From the NCBI GenBank assembly GCA_964035795.1, contig OZ038320.1:16324589-16388588 (forward strand): a DNA stretch of 64,000 nucleotides, in the 5' to 3' direction. Positions 1-12,300 of the stretch are shown piece by piece (the stretch's first letter is position 1; the number at the start of each line of letters is the position of its first letter). A program made the translations under genes and the position numbers. The DNA comes from Pterobdella sp. o SKG-2022 (taxonomy: Eukaryota; Annelida; Clitellata; Hirudinida; Piscicolidae). The notes beneath the pieces are model-generated. The model saw only the letters and a program-made list of their open reading frames with translations. It did not search any database and was not told the origin of the DNA.

Positions 1-326
1 TCAGTTGTAATAAATGGATAAAACACATATGGAAGGCTCATGAAACTGTAACAGGTACCAATTGGAAAAAATTTTTGTATAAAACCACTACAAAAACAGC
101 TTACAAAATGATCATGATTACCCTGAAGCTGATACAAATTTGAACCATAACTTTTCAATGATGATGGTACGTAAATTTTGAAAAAAAAACATTTTTTGTA
201 AAAAAAAAGTATGAAAGACTTTGAAACAGTGGTATAATAATTAAGTCAACGATGTACTCAAAACCAGTTTATGGAAAAAATAAATCCAATTTTTGGAACG
301 AAAAATAAAAATGATTAAGAGGCATG

Positions 327-572
327 AGAATCGGTTGAGACAGGAAATGAAAAATTTTCAAAAAACCGTTATTGCAAAGACTACAATAATGAAGTTTTGA
401 AAATAAGTGCTAAACAGGAATTAAAATTGAAAACACATGTAGATGAGCAGAATGAAAAGCTCAAAAATAAAATTGATGAAGCAAAAAAAAAGTATTTCAA
501 AAACCGTCATTTTGAAATGGAAGAGTGGAAAAAATCTTCAACTAGATCTCGTACCACGAATTTAGCTTCATA
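327..572 (+). CDS. possible terminal coding exon, charged coiled-coil-like, unrecognised
   Basis: An open frame of about 80 codons ends in TAA at 570-572. It is rich in Lys, Glu and Asn with heptad-like stretches (for example QELKLKTHVDEQNEKLKNK), as in a coiled coil. It has no obvious starting ATG. An acceptor-like CAG at 415-417 would give a shorter exon in the same frame, so it could be the last exon of a plus-strand gene entering from the left. A second open frame in the same stretch overlaps it (RHENRLRQEMKNF..., about 320-400), which weakens the case. I recognise no family. It may be chance coding in AT-rich DNA. Confidence 0.25.
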
Positions 573-573
573 A

Positions 574-1336
574 AAAAAAGTATTATAAAAAGATAGTTGT
601 AGTTGCGGTTAAAAACGGAGATAAGCTCACAAAAATGGCAAGCAAACAAAGATGAAAAACTTCCCTAAGCTCTGAACTTAGATTAGAGTTGAAAAAAAAA
701 CATTATTTTGATAGATGATCAAACTTGATCAGATAACTCTAAGCTCAAAACTGCAGAGAAGAAGTGTTTTATGTAACCGGCCCTACCTTGTGAAACAACA
801 TCCCTGAAAAACTCAAGTTTTCTGTTTCCACACATTCTTTTGGAAGAAACTTCAAATTTTTTGTTTTTTTCCAGATTTTATGGACTATGAATATTTATGG
901 GTCAGTTGGCTTCAAAAAATTTCATATTATCTAAAATAATAGTTATGTGGTCTAAAGACTCTTGGAATGTATGCCACTTTAATCCATTACTAATTTTATG
1001 ATATTTTATTTGTTTAAGGCAGTTTCATTTCAACTAACCTTTCAATATGACACGTGGCACGGAAAAGTATTAGGTATAGAATTTTTTAATTTGAACTTTT
1101 TGGCCTATCAGATGTAGATCTTATTTTCTAAACTAGCAAAAACCACAAATGCAACATATTACTTTCAATTATGGAAAGTCTCCAATATAGTAATACTGAA
1201 CAGAATAAAAAACGAGTTGAACACAAAATGTATAAAATGTTCGTTATTATAATTTCAACAAAAAATTTGAGTTATGCTTGAGAAAAGTGCTTTTTGCATG
1301 AATGAACATTTTTAAAATGAGTTCATATAAACTCAC
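574..1336. other. AT-rich stretch, no gene recognised
   Basis: This lies downstream (minus sense) of the last NSDHL exon I can resolve. I searched the minus strand for the expected C-terminal block after the VALAG motif and found no convincing exon. It is probably the intron before an NSDHL final exon lying beyond position 1. Confidence 0.5.
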
Positions 1337-4300
1337 CTGCCAACGCCACTGTAGTTGGTGTGAGTGTTGGGCGAATAGTTTTGAATGGCGATAAAATAAA
1401 GACAATAAACTGCAGCAGCAATGCCAAGAAATACATCAGGTAGTAAGGTAAATGATAACTGAAAAAAATTATAAAACATTTTTAAAAATTTTATTTTATT
1501 TTTAAAAAATTGAAACATTTTTAAATACTTGTGACCAGACCTTGGAGCCGGATAATTCAGTCCTATCAAAATACGGGACATGAAGTGCCAGAAGAGGATT
1601 GGTTCATCATTGGTGATGTTGAAGGCCTCAATAATTTTGTTGGAACTATTTATACTCATAATAATATTAGGGATAATAAAATTAATGATAATCACAATTA
1701 TAATAATAAGTATAATAATTCGCGTTGTCATGCAATGTTATGATGCTTTTGCTTGTATGTATCACACGGCAATGATTTCGATTTACGAAAAGTAGTATGA
1801 CAACTCAATGAGCTTCTTATACTATGTTCTATGTTGAATGAAATAATAATTATTATAATTTTTTAGACAAGGTTTTTTTATTTCTGATAATAATTTGGCT
1901 TATGGTAAATTCACTATAATAAAAAGAGAACGCCATTTCAATGGTGCACCACCGGCTTATGTGTCCCAGTGACTCCCGAAGCTATATGAACGGAGACTTG
2001 GACTTTTGAAAAGTTCGACCATGCTCAAAAGATTTGAAGAGTAGGGTCCAGACAAAATGGTGCATCCTGGTCCTCCAGGTTGGGAGTTGTGCTGTGGGTT
2101 AACTACCTACACATGGAAAAAAAAGTAACCAGAAATTCTCTGTTTCCAGGAAAGCTGGGATTTCATTAAGGAAACTTATGACGCTTTGCAACCAAACCCA
2201 TCAAGGAGTTTCAGGGCTGTAAACCCATTCTCACTCAAAAAACAATTCTTAAAAAATCCTAGATTGCTTTTACACAAATCTTTTTTATTGGAAACATGTA
2301 AGGTGAGAGCACTATGGGAGATAAGACGATGTGCACATGCAGTAAGAGAAATGCAAAAAAACAACTTCACACATTTTGGCATGCGTGAAGTACGTCGGAA
2401 TGGTCAAACAAAGATCAAGCTTTGGCTATCCATGACTCAGCCAAACCCATAAAAAAGTTCAATATCGGGAATCTGAAGCAAAAAGACACAAAGCAAATGT
2501 TTTTCAGATTTCACTACACAACCTCTTCAAGGTACTACAGTCAAAGAAAACAGAAAAAGTTGAGCAGAGATGGTCAACACTAGAAGAAGCAGTTGTAGGG
2601 GCATGTGAAGACGTCTTGAAACGAACACATTTCAGAAGGAAACCGTATATCAGTGACGAAACATGGAAGAAGGTGGAGAAGAGAAGCAGGCCAAACAAGA
2701 GCTGAACCAGGCAAACTCGTCAACAAAAACAGCAAGCAACTGCCAGACACTCCGCTTTCTCAAAAAAAGTCAAAAAAGAGTTACGAGCAGACAAACGAAC
2801 GTACTTCAAGACTTTTCATATGAAGCGGAGGAAGCGGCTAGCAAGGGCGATCTCAAGACTTTGTATGCCAACACCAGAGTCCTTAAGAGACGACACTGTA
2901 ATCCAAGCAGGCCCGTAAAAAAACAAAAAAGAAAGGCTGCTTACAATCCAACAACAAATAAACGTCTAAGTCAAGCGGCGAAAATGGCGATGGGTCGACC
3001 ACACCCTACGGAAAGAGCCTGAAAATGTTACCAGACAGGCGTTTGAATGAAATCTACAAAAGAAGAGAAGGAGGGGACGCCCGAAGCAGACCTGGAGAAG
3101 TGTTTACTGTGAGCTGCAGAACTCTGGCTTAACATGGGATGAAGCCAAAACTAGCGCCAGAGACAGAGGGATATGAGAGAAAGTTGTTGAGGCTCTATAT
3201 TTCTCTAAAAGCTTAAAAACAAAAATAATAGAAAATAAAAAAAACGAATGTGCATGCTTGAAACCTTGCTTTCATACCTTTCCTTTGATGCTGGAGTTTG
3301 TTGGCAACTTTTCCACTGTCATCATCAAGGCATAGACGACGTTATCTACATAAGTGAAATCTACTTTATTCTGGCCTTTACTGAAACATAAGAAAATTAT
3401 AATATTATATTTTCATAATTCTTCACAAGTAGGAGACTTATTATTGTAGTCTTTATGTGTAGAGTTTCTCTATCTCTTTACAAATTTTTGCAATTAAATG
3501 AAAAAAATATCTTCAAAAATTAAAAAAACTGTTCAAAATTTTTGAAATTTTCTATTAATAAAAACTATAAAAGGCGAATGAGAAAAGGTCACATCAAAGC
3601 CTTCAAATCCCCATTTAAATCTCAACCAAGACATAAGAAATGTAAATCCTTGGTAACGCAACATGGAAACTGCTACATGATAATAGTTCAATAGTATCAT
3701 TCGGATTAACTTAGAAGACCTTTTGGAAATTTCATGATTAAAAAATAGTCAAAAAAAAAGGAAATTTTTATTTTTTCAACCACATTTGTTCCGTATTGAA
3801 AATCCTAACAGACCGAAATAGAAATTAAAGTACGAAATTCTTATATGACCACTTGTAAAAAATGCGTATTTTTATTGAATACAGAGTTGAGAAAGCTGCT
3901 CAACGTTGGCTGTTTTGCAAACTTTTAAAGCCTCACAAAAAGCTTCCGAGCTGTTTTGCGCTTCAAGTTATCATGGATGAAGAGTCATTGCAATACTTTG
4001 CAATTTCAAAAACCTAATTAAGAGTTTGATATTAATAATTAGTAATTTTAGAAAATATTATCTTATATCTCAATCATCATGTGTAACATTTTAAAAAATA
4101 CTTATCTTTTCATATTTGATAAAAATAAATTTTATTTTTTTTTCACCTCAAGGTTAAAACTAAATTAATAAATTTATATACGAACATAAAAAATCCAAAA
4201 AAATTTTTTTTTCAGAGCTCTCGGTAAAAATCCTTATATTTAGTTTTATGTTAATTATTGAAAATCGTTAGTATGTACCTTATGTTGTCAGTGAGTCATA

Positions 4301-5979
4301 ACGCTACACGTTATTTTATGCATCATCAAAAGTATAACTCAATAAAGAGAGTTTGATTGTAAATTATAAGTTAAACATCAAATATGTTTCAAAATCAAAT
4401 ATTTAATTAAAAAAATGTTACAAGCATACAACCCTATAATAAACTTGGTTTTGCCTTCAGAAGCCAATCTCACGGCCGTGGGAACAATGTGTGGATCCCG
4501 TGGACCTACAAATACACAATATTCAATTATTATTGTTTCACAAACAAATTCTCACAATAATTAACTTTGATTGTTTCACTTTTAATTTAGTTATTAGTTC
4601 TAATGTAAAAAACATGAGTGACCAAAAATTCCATGAGGTCGAAGTGCCACGGTGCAGAAGTTATCGTCACTGGCCTCTAAAACCAACTGTTGTTTGTTAT
4701 AATTTCCATTCACATTTTTATGGAATTAACTGAAATTTATAAAAAGTAATAGAATCGAAAAAAAATACTAAAAACCAATTGCATCAACCAACTTTTTCTT
4801 GATTGATTTTAGTTTGAATAAAAAAATCTAAAGGTTTTTTGGCGTACGGCAAATCTTCATTTCCTCCTTTGATACTATAGCCTGAATACACCACGCTTGC
4901 ATTACTCAATAATATTAGATTCTGTGTTGGAAAAATCATTATTTAAAGATTTGAATCTTCATGAAAAGCTACTCTTTATAGGTTTTATAAAAGTATCGTA
5001 GTTTCGAAGAACTATTTATTATTTAATAAACCAACCTTGACTGAGTAATGCTTGCAATTTTCTATAATACTTTTTGTCCCTTCTACGTTAACTTTGATGA
5101 AGAGTTTTTTATTGTTACTGATAGGAGATGGGGAAGCACAATGAATAACAGTATCTATGTTTTGAAGCACTTTTTTCAAGTCCTTGATTTTATTTAAAAA
5201 GTTTCATTTTTTATTTTTAAAAAAATTAAAAAATGGTTGAAATGATAAGTTATGACCTAATCGTTAAACATGCGTTATTCTCACTTCAAACACCACATCC
5301 TTATCCCTACCTCGACATTACAGAGGTCTCCATTAAAGAAATTCACACGGTCGTTATGAAAAGTAGTGCGCAGATCAAATACTGATACTTTGTGTCCAAC
5401 TTCTACTAGTTTCTCCACCAAGTGACGACCTAAAAAACCTGCTCCGCCTAGCACCAATATTCTCTGCGGCTTTTAAGAAATAAGTTTTTAGTAGCTTGAC
5501 CATCACTTGCAATGTAACTACTTATGAAATTAGATATAACTACTACCATGAATTTTTTTAGCGTTTAAATAGTTGCAAACTGAATAGAATCAGTTTTAAA
5601 AAATTGTTGTATGCTAAAATTCTTAAGTAGTGATGTTCTTAGTTTCTCAATCTTATAAAAGAAACTGAGTTTAATTAAACCATATAGTGCATGAAGCTTT
5701 TTGTAGCATTGCTTTATATCATAAAATATGTTACACTAAATGTTTAACCGAAAGTTTGTTTTTTTCTTCTAAAAGTTTTTATTTCAAGTTATTCTGTTTT
5801 ATTCTTAGTTTAACATGTTGCATAATATAAGTATTTTCCTATAAAAAGATCAATGAAACATTCTTAGATTAAAAATAATGTGCAAATGCTATTCAAAATT
5901 CAATTTTAACACACATGCAAAGTAATAATTTGGTTCCAAACATGCATATAAGACTTACTCTGCGTGTCAAGTAATCCAT
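1337..5979 (-). CDS. NSDHL: NSDHL-like sterol-4-alpha-carboxylate 3-dehydrogenase (3' end missing)
   Basis: This is an ER-membrane SDR-family enzyme of the C4-demethylation step of sterol synthesis. Exons 5' to 3': 5959-5979, 5311-5469, 5036-5182, 4793-4921, 4623-4674, 4433-4505, 3278-3380, 1541-1626, 1337-1458. Each is flanked by AG/GT and the phases close, giving about 297 residues starting MDYLTRR. Visible family blocks: Rossmann glycine motif [93 protein letters not shown], then a hydrophobic membrane segment and TPTTVALAG. The final roughly 40 residues of the family are not found. The SDR YxxxK motif reads FIQTK, so the catalytic Tyr is replaced by Phe. All exons are otherwise open. Family assignment is firm; activity is doubtful. 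Confidence 0.9.
1925..3200 (+). mobile_element. internally deleted LINE (EN-RT type)
   Basis: The plus strand lies in the NSDHL intron, antisense to the gene. About 2290-2450 encodes the start of an AP-endonuclease domain ([36 protein letters not shown]). About 2480-2890 encodes the endonuclease-RT linker ([20 protein letters not shown]). At about 2900 it jumps directly to the C-terminal end ([19 protein letters not shown] at about 3055-3120), so the reverse transcriptase core is deleted. Frames are broken by stops and shifts. It is a dead retrotransposon copy. Confidence 0.75.
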
Positions 5980-6304
5980 CAATGCTACATGTAATAGATA
6001 AACCAAACAACTTCACAGTATTTTGTTCTAAAGAAACTTTTAATAAAGCTTAAAGTTTTTGTGAAACGTTAATTTCGAAAGTAACGAAAACAGCTGAGAT
6101 TGGACACGTTAGTAAATTATCGACTTTTCACATCACTGAGGCTTGGTGCGCTTAATAGTGGTGTTCATATAAATGAATAAAATGTACTCATGAACTTTCA
6201 AAAATTTTTCTGAATAATAATAATGAATTCAAAATAATGTCTAAAAACAATGTTTTTTGCATATCTATCATATTTTGTTTCACAAATACAGGCATTTTAT
6301 TCAT

Positions 6305-6349
6305 ATTATAATCTATTTGTAAACCCCACAGTTTGCAAACTAGGTTTGC

Positions 6350-6400
<51 letters not shown>
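6305..6400. repeat. LINE 3'-tail fragment followed by (TA)n microsatellite
   Basis: Positions 6329-6351 contain GTTTGCAAACTAGGTTTGCT, the same tail as beside the CR1/L2-like LINE at 15770-15793. It runs into an uninterrupted (TA)n run of about 45 bp at 6355-6399. The microsatellite then abuts the LINE that starts at about 6405. Confidence 0.8.
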
Positions 6401-6401
<1 letters not shown>

Positions 6402-6404
6402 CAT

Positions 6405-8800
6405 CAAAACTGAAATACAGCGCGAATTAAGAAAGATGCAAAATACTTGGTGGAGTAAGAGGACTGATGAGATCCAATTAGCAGCTGACACTAAGAACAC
6501 CATAGTATTTTACAGTCTATTGCGCGAGATTTATGGCCCTTCTAGTTTTTCTATCACGCCTTTGAGAAGCAAAGATAATAAGCATCTTATTCGCGACCCA
6601 TTCGGCATCCTAAACAGATGGAAAGAACACTTTGACGATCTTCTAAATAGACCTTCAGAATTCAATTCAGAGCTAGTTGAATCCATTTCAACTAAACCGG
6701 TTAAAGACGCTTTGGGTGAAGAAATTACAGCACAGGAAGTGGAAAAGGCAGTTCAAAAACTGAGCTCTGGTAAATCCCCTGATATGAATGGCCTTCTCGC
6801 AGAATTCTTTCATTGTGCTGGTCCAGTGTTGATGGGGCGTCCGACTATTCTATTACAAACAGCTTGGAGAACTGAGACTATTCCCGAGGATTGGAGAAAC
6901 TCTTTGTTTGTTGTGCTTTATAAAGGAAAGGGTCCTAAAAACGATTGCAGCAACTACCGAGAAATCTCACTTTTATCAGTTGTGGGTAAAATTCTTAGTC
7001 GCATTATTTTTAAAAGAATTAACCTTCACATTGCCGATAATGTTTTGCCAGAATCCCAGTGTGGGTTAAGAAGTGGTCGAGTCACAGTTGATATGGTATT
7101 CACAATCAGCCAACTGCAAGAAAAATGTCAGAAACAGTGCAGAGATCTTTTTCAAATGTTTATTGACCTCACTAAGGCCTTTGACACAGTAAACCGTGAA
7201 GCTCTTTGGTTGATTCTTAAAAGGTTAGGCTGTCCAGAGAAATTGATTTTTATCTTAAAACTTTTCTACCATGACATGAAAACTACGCTGAATATTGCGG
7301 GCAAACTTGCAGAACCTTTCACTGTAGGAAACGGTTTCAAGCAGGAAGATACACTAGCTCCAACACTATTTGTGCTTTTTTTCTATGCTGTTTCAATTAG
7401 CTTTCAAGGACAGTAGCGAAGGTGTCTACATTTACTATCGAACCACTGGTAAGCTTTTTAACATCAAACGCTTCACTGCCAGAACCAAAACAATAAGGAG
7501 CGTGATACGTGAATTGCCTTATGCAGACGACTGTGCTTTGCTGACTCACACCGAGATGGAAATGCAGCACCTGATGGATTCTTTTGAAGCTGCGTGCACT
7601 GCGTTGGGGTTGACTATCAGTTTGAAGAAAACTGTTTTGATGTACCAACCAACTCTTGGAAAAACATATGTCGAGCCATAAATCTATGTCTACGGACAAA
7701 AGCTGGCAGTCGTTCCAAAGTTTGTATATCTTGGAAGTACTCTCAATTGCAGTAATTTCATTGATGATGAGGTGTGCTTAAGAATAAGCAAAGCCAGCCA
7801 CGAATTTGGCATCTTGCATAAGCGTCTTTGGAGTCGCCATGGTATCTCCAAACGCACGAAGGTTAAAGTTTATAATGCGTGTGTTCTAACTGTTCTTCTT
7901 TATGCTAGTGAAACTTGGACCACATATACCAGGCACCTGAAACAACTTGAGCGTTTTCACCAACAGTGTCTGCGTAAGATTCTGGGCATAAAATGGCGGA
8001 TGCACATCAGCGACACCGAAATACTTGAGATGGCAAATATTGGTAGCATCGAAGTCCTAATCTCCAAGCAACAGCTCAGATGGAGCGGACACTTAGTAAG
8101 ATTGCCCAACGAACGGATTCCAAAGCAAATATTTTATGGGCAACTTACCGATGGAAAAAGATTGGCTCACAAACACAAAAAACGATTCAAAGATTGCTTG
8201 AAACAAACCTTCAAAAAATGCGGCATAAGCTCCGTTTCATGGAAAACACAAGCGCAAAACAGGTTAACTTAGAGGAAAGTAAGTTTTGAAGCAACTGGTC
8301 GTTTTGAGGAAAGCAGACGGAAACACGCTAGACTTAAACGCGATCTTCGGACAGGAAATATCACCAAGCATGTAACAGAACTGACGTGCGGTCATTGTGG
8401 AAGACCATGTTTGAGCAGGGCGGGTTTTCTGAGTCATTTAAGGTTCCATCGACGTCGTGTTTCTTCGGCTAAGCATGAGAAAGTCAGCTTAGTGCACACT
8501 ACTCGTCAGAATCCTTTTTTCCCAATGCCGTATAGCAATATCTGTAACATTTGAGGCAAAATCTCCAAAAGTGTAGGTGGCATGAAAAGACATGAAAAAG
8601 TCCATATTTTTAATACTCTCACTTATCCATCCATTCTGAATCCCGAATCTTTTTATCTATTTGGTAATTGTGGGAAGGTGTGCAAGTTTTCTGCGGGTTT
8701 GAAAAGCCACCTCCGAGCCAGAAATTGTTTGCAAAGCAATGGCAATACAAGACGAGTTGCTACCACCATATATATATATATACTTTGTTAACAAAAAGCT
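6405..8800 (+). mobile_element. RTE-like LINE, RT to C-terminal zinc finger, frame-shifted
   Basis: The reverse transcriptase is open from about 6408 to 7416 (linker QRELRKMQNTWWSKRTDEIQ; RT motif FIDLTKAFDTVNREALW), shifts frame to 7370-7681 (catalytic LPYADDCALLTH, then LTISLKKTVLMYQPT), shifts again to 7772-8272 (LYASETWTTYTRHLKQLE, RWSGHLVRLPNERIPKQ) and ends with a C2H2-like finger at about 8380-8460 (CGHCGRPCLSRAGFLSH). The endonuclease half is absent. This domain order is typical of the widespread invertebrate EN-RT elements often mislabelled craniofacial development protein 2. Inactive through frameshifts and 5' truncation. Confidence 0.9.
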
Positions 8801-8866
8801 TTGTACTTAATAAAATTACCTTTGGTGTTCAAATAAATTGCAGTATTTACTTTGGCTAAAGAAGAT
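8800..8866 (+). repeat. short dispersed repeat, copy at 39548-39606
   Basis: A stretch of about 65 bp beginning GTACTTAATAAAATTACCTT and ending near TTTGGCTAAAG recurs at 39548-39606 on the same strand. Here it follows a LINE end directly, so it may be that element's 3' tail. It contains AATAAA. Confidence 0.65.
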
Positions 8867-8869
8867 TAT

Positions 8870-9387
8870 TATACTTTTATAGAACAAAATTGATTTTTTC
8901 CAAATTTTTTTTAATGAAAAGTTTAATGTTTAAAATAATTTTTAAAACAAACTTTGTTTTTTTAAATATAAATTAAAAAAGTTTTAAATGTTTTGAAAAA
9001 AATGGTACGACCAATCAGATTACAGAGGTTACTTCTTCAATCTAGCCACTCGTCATTGGGATGCTAAAGAAAATGTTTATACACTATACTTGTAACAAAG
9101 TAGTTGAGTGTTGATGGAAAAATTTTAATTTACACATAAAAACGTTTTGAAAGTTATAAATTACTCAAAATAAATGCTTGAAATGATCATTTTCTCAAAT
9201 CATATACATTTCTAGATTAACTTTTAAATTTATTTTACCTATTATGCCTTTTGAAGCGGATGTGAATTTCTGAACTTTATCTATATGCATTGAGCTTTGA
9301 AAATCAAAAATGATTGAACAAATTTCAGGTATTTAAAAAATTAATATGATTCACCATTGTAATTGTTGTAATTATTTTGTCATATAG
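8870..9387. other. AT-rich spacer upstream of first resolved CARMIL exon
   Basis: Nothing coding is recognised. The first CARMIL exon, with the start codon, should lie here or further upstream; I could not pick it out. Confidence 0.4.
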
Positions 9388-12300
9388 AATCCGTTTGGGA
9401 AGTTATAGGAAAAAAAGTTGATAATTTTTATGCAATTATGGTTCAATCGGAAGTCAAAGCTGAAAAATTGGAAAAAAGATTACTGGTAAGCTTGAATGAA
9501 AACGTGATATAATTTCGGTAATAACTTGTCATAAAAGTTGAAAGCTTTTCATAAGTATAACTTACATTAAGTCTATTGGAAATAATGTTTTTAGTTTAAT
9601 TTTTCAGATCACAACTGAAATGAGGTTGTATATTATAAAAGAAAAACCTATAAAATTAGAGACTAATGTGCATTTTGGAGACATTAGTTTCCTTAAATGC
9701 TCTGACTTCAAAAAAGTTTGCTAACTAAATTTTTTTTTAATCTCAAAAAATTTTTTTTTTTCAAAATTCTATATTCGAATTAAAATAAAGAAATATTTTA
9801 TTTTCAACATTCAAATTCCAGTTGACGTTGAATACAGATGGAAAACAAATTCGTTTAAATGTTTTGGATAATAATGAATCATTTGAAAAAGTTTTTCTAC
9901 ACATTTTTGATTATTTCAGCATTGCGTATGACAAATCCATTTTTGAGTAAGTCATATACCTTCAATAATTTTTTGAATTGAAACTAATGCTAACAATTTA
10001 TTATTACATACAGAAATAAATCATTAGAAATGCAATTGTTTCCTGAATGTAAAGATTTATTGTTAAATGCTTTTTTGAAAATGAATTCTTCTTTGGTTTC
10101 ACCTTGTGGTAATCTATCTTCTGTATATAAAGCCAAGTGTGACCAAATGGCTGCTACTTTTTGTGAAGATGTTGCATGGGTTTGTTGCTAATTAATGTTA
10201 ATATTGAAAGTTTTGTAAAAACTTTTGAATGAATTATGAAGGATATAGATGCTATTTACAATACAAAAGAAATCCACTCATTTGACTTCACTGACTTTGA
10301 TCATCTTCCACCTAAGTATGTAACTTTTATACACTTCCATATTTTGAAATCTTAACATAAAACTTTTATCAAGAATTTTCAACATATAAATGAAAAAGAT
10401 TATAATTCCCATTAATTAAGAATTATTGTATGAAAAATTTAACTTTTCATAGACATTGTATGTATTTTTCAACAAAAAACATCAAATAGAGAAATTTTTA
10501 ATACATTTATTGACAATCAAAAACTTTAATTTTCGATAAGTTTAGCCTTGTCATAAAACTTTTTAAACTTGAATGAAAATTTAAAAAAATGAAAAATATA
10601 TATGATTAACTAAGCTAGCCTATTTACAAAAAACGATTTCATCAAACACTTTTATTGACTGAATAATAACACGGTGTTTTTCATATGTTGAGCTCACTTA
10701 TCAAGTATAAACTAGTTTGTATACTTCGTATTATTATTTAGTTAATAAAAGTGTTTGATAAAATCGTTTTTAAAAATATATATATTAACTGAATTTCTGT
10801 TATATTAATTTCATAAATATTTTCTTAACAATTTTGATTTTGAATAACTTTTTTGAATCTTCTCAAGTTTCTTCATTTTAATTTTTAATGGAAAGTTGAA
10901 AAATTTTTACAGACAAATTGTGCCACTGATAGCCAGTTTTGAATACAATTGCTGGTTTACAAAATTGAGTTTTTCAAATATTAAACTTGTTAGTTTTAAT
11001 TTATAAATTAATTTTTTAATATTCCAATGTCAAAATTTTCATCAAAGCATTAAATTAAAAATGTTGATTATGGAATATTTCATAGAATCCAGATATTTGT
11101 GCAGTCTTACTGAACATTTTGAAAGTTAATACTACGATCCAAGAGATAGATTTGTCAAATACTGGTATAAAAAGGTTTAAAACTGCAAAAATTTATTATT
11201 TAATCGTGTTTAAAACATTTTACATACAAAAGAAGTATAGTTCTTGTAAATATTAATTTTTATTATGCCCTAGTCCTATGTCTGGATCACTAAAAATGGT
11301 TTTACTATCTCCTAATGATTGCGTGTTGTCAAAAAGGCTTTTTTTCGCATAAAGGCTTTCACTTCGAAGTTTTCCAAATGTGTTTTTAGAGAGTTTTCAT
11401 GAGGTCAAACTTTTCTCTGGCCATTTTTAAGTTTATCGTAGAAAAATTTTTGTCAAAAATGATGGAAACATGTCTAGCCCATCGAATCTGGGCTTTACGC
11501 ATAATTTTATCACTTTGAAGATGTGTCTCTTCTAATTTATTGGTTTTGGTGATCGTATGTAGCCAGCCATATCGAGGATCGTACAAAGACATTTTTTTTT
11601 ACCTTAGAAATGCAAGGCTGATAAGGAAGGCTCTCAAGTTTCTCTCATAGAGTTTGTTTACAATCTTTCGGGAACCGGTGTGATTTAGTATTTGGAAAGG
11701 CGAGCAGATGAAGTGTGACATAATGAGGATAAATGAGAGCGAGATTTTGTCAAGACATGAGATTTCACGTCTTGAATGCAAACTTTTTTTCTTTCTTACA
11801 TCTCTCTGACCTTAATCAACTTTTAAATCTTTTGATATTTGCCATGCACACGCTTAAAAAATAGCAAAAGAACATCTTTTGACTTTTTAGCACTATTATT
11901 CTTATTAAATTATACTGCTATAGTTGTCGGTGAAACAAAGGAAAGATACTCGTTAGACCAATGAAACTCAACATTTGATAGTCTTTATGATGTTCAACCC
12001 AGTCATTCATTTTTTGGGCATTGCCAGCATTATTTCTGACACATTTATCACCTAATACATCACGGTTACGACTGTTTATCTGTCTGGTCAAATGATATAC
12101 TTCATTACTATGATGTAGTATCAGAAAATGTATCCTTTTCCGCTTTACTTTTGCCAACCAAACAAGACGCTTAGACTCGTTATAAGCTTCTTTAGCTATG
12201 TTAGCTTCATTAACTAGCCCCTGAATTAGGAGCTTTTTGAAAGTCTCATATCAATTCCTTTTTTCCTTCAAAGCGTCATCTTTACTAGCATTACACCACC

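Noticed and set aside
1531..1795. Overlapping plus-strand ORFs of about 70 codons
   Set aside because: They are shadows of NSDHL exon 1541-1626 and its AT-rich flank; the minus strand carries the conserved protein.
10560..10780. CRISPR-like array from repeated AT-rich words
   Set aside because: Only one inverted pair is present, with no regular spacing and a eukaryotic context.
11086..11164. CARMIL exon ending at ACTG|GTATAA (11164)
   Set aside because: That donor leaves the wrong phase; ending at 11174 (AAAAAG|GTTTAA) restores phase and the LRR sequence GIKRSDFLSKM.
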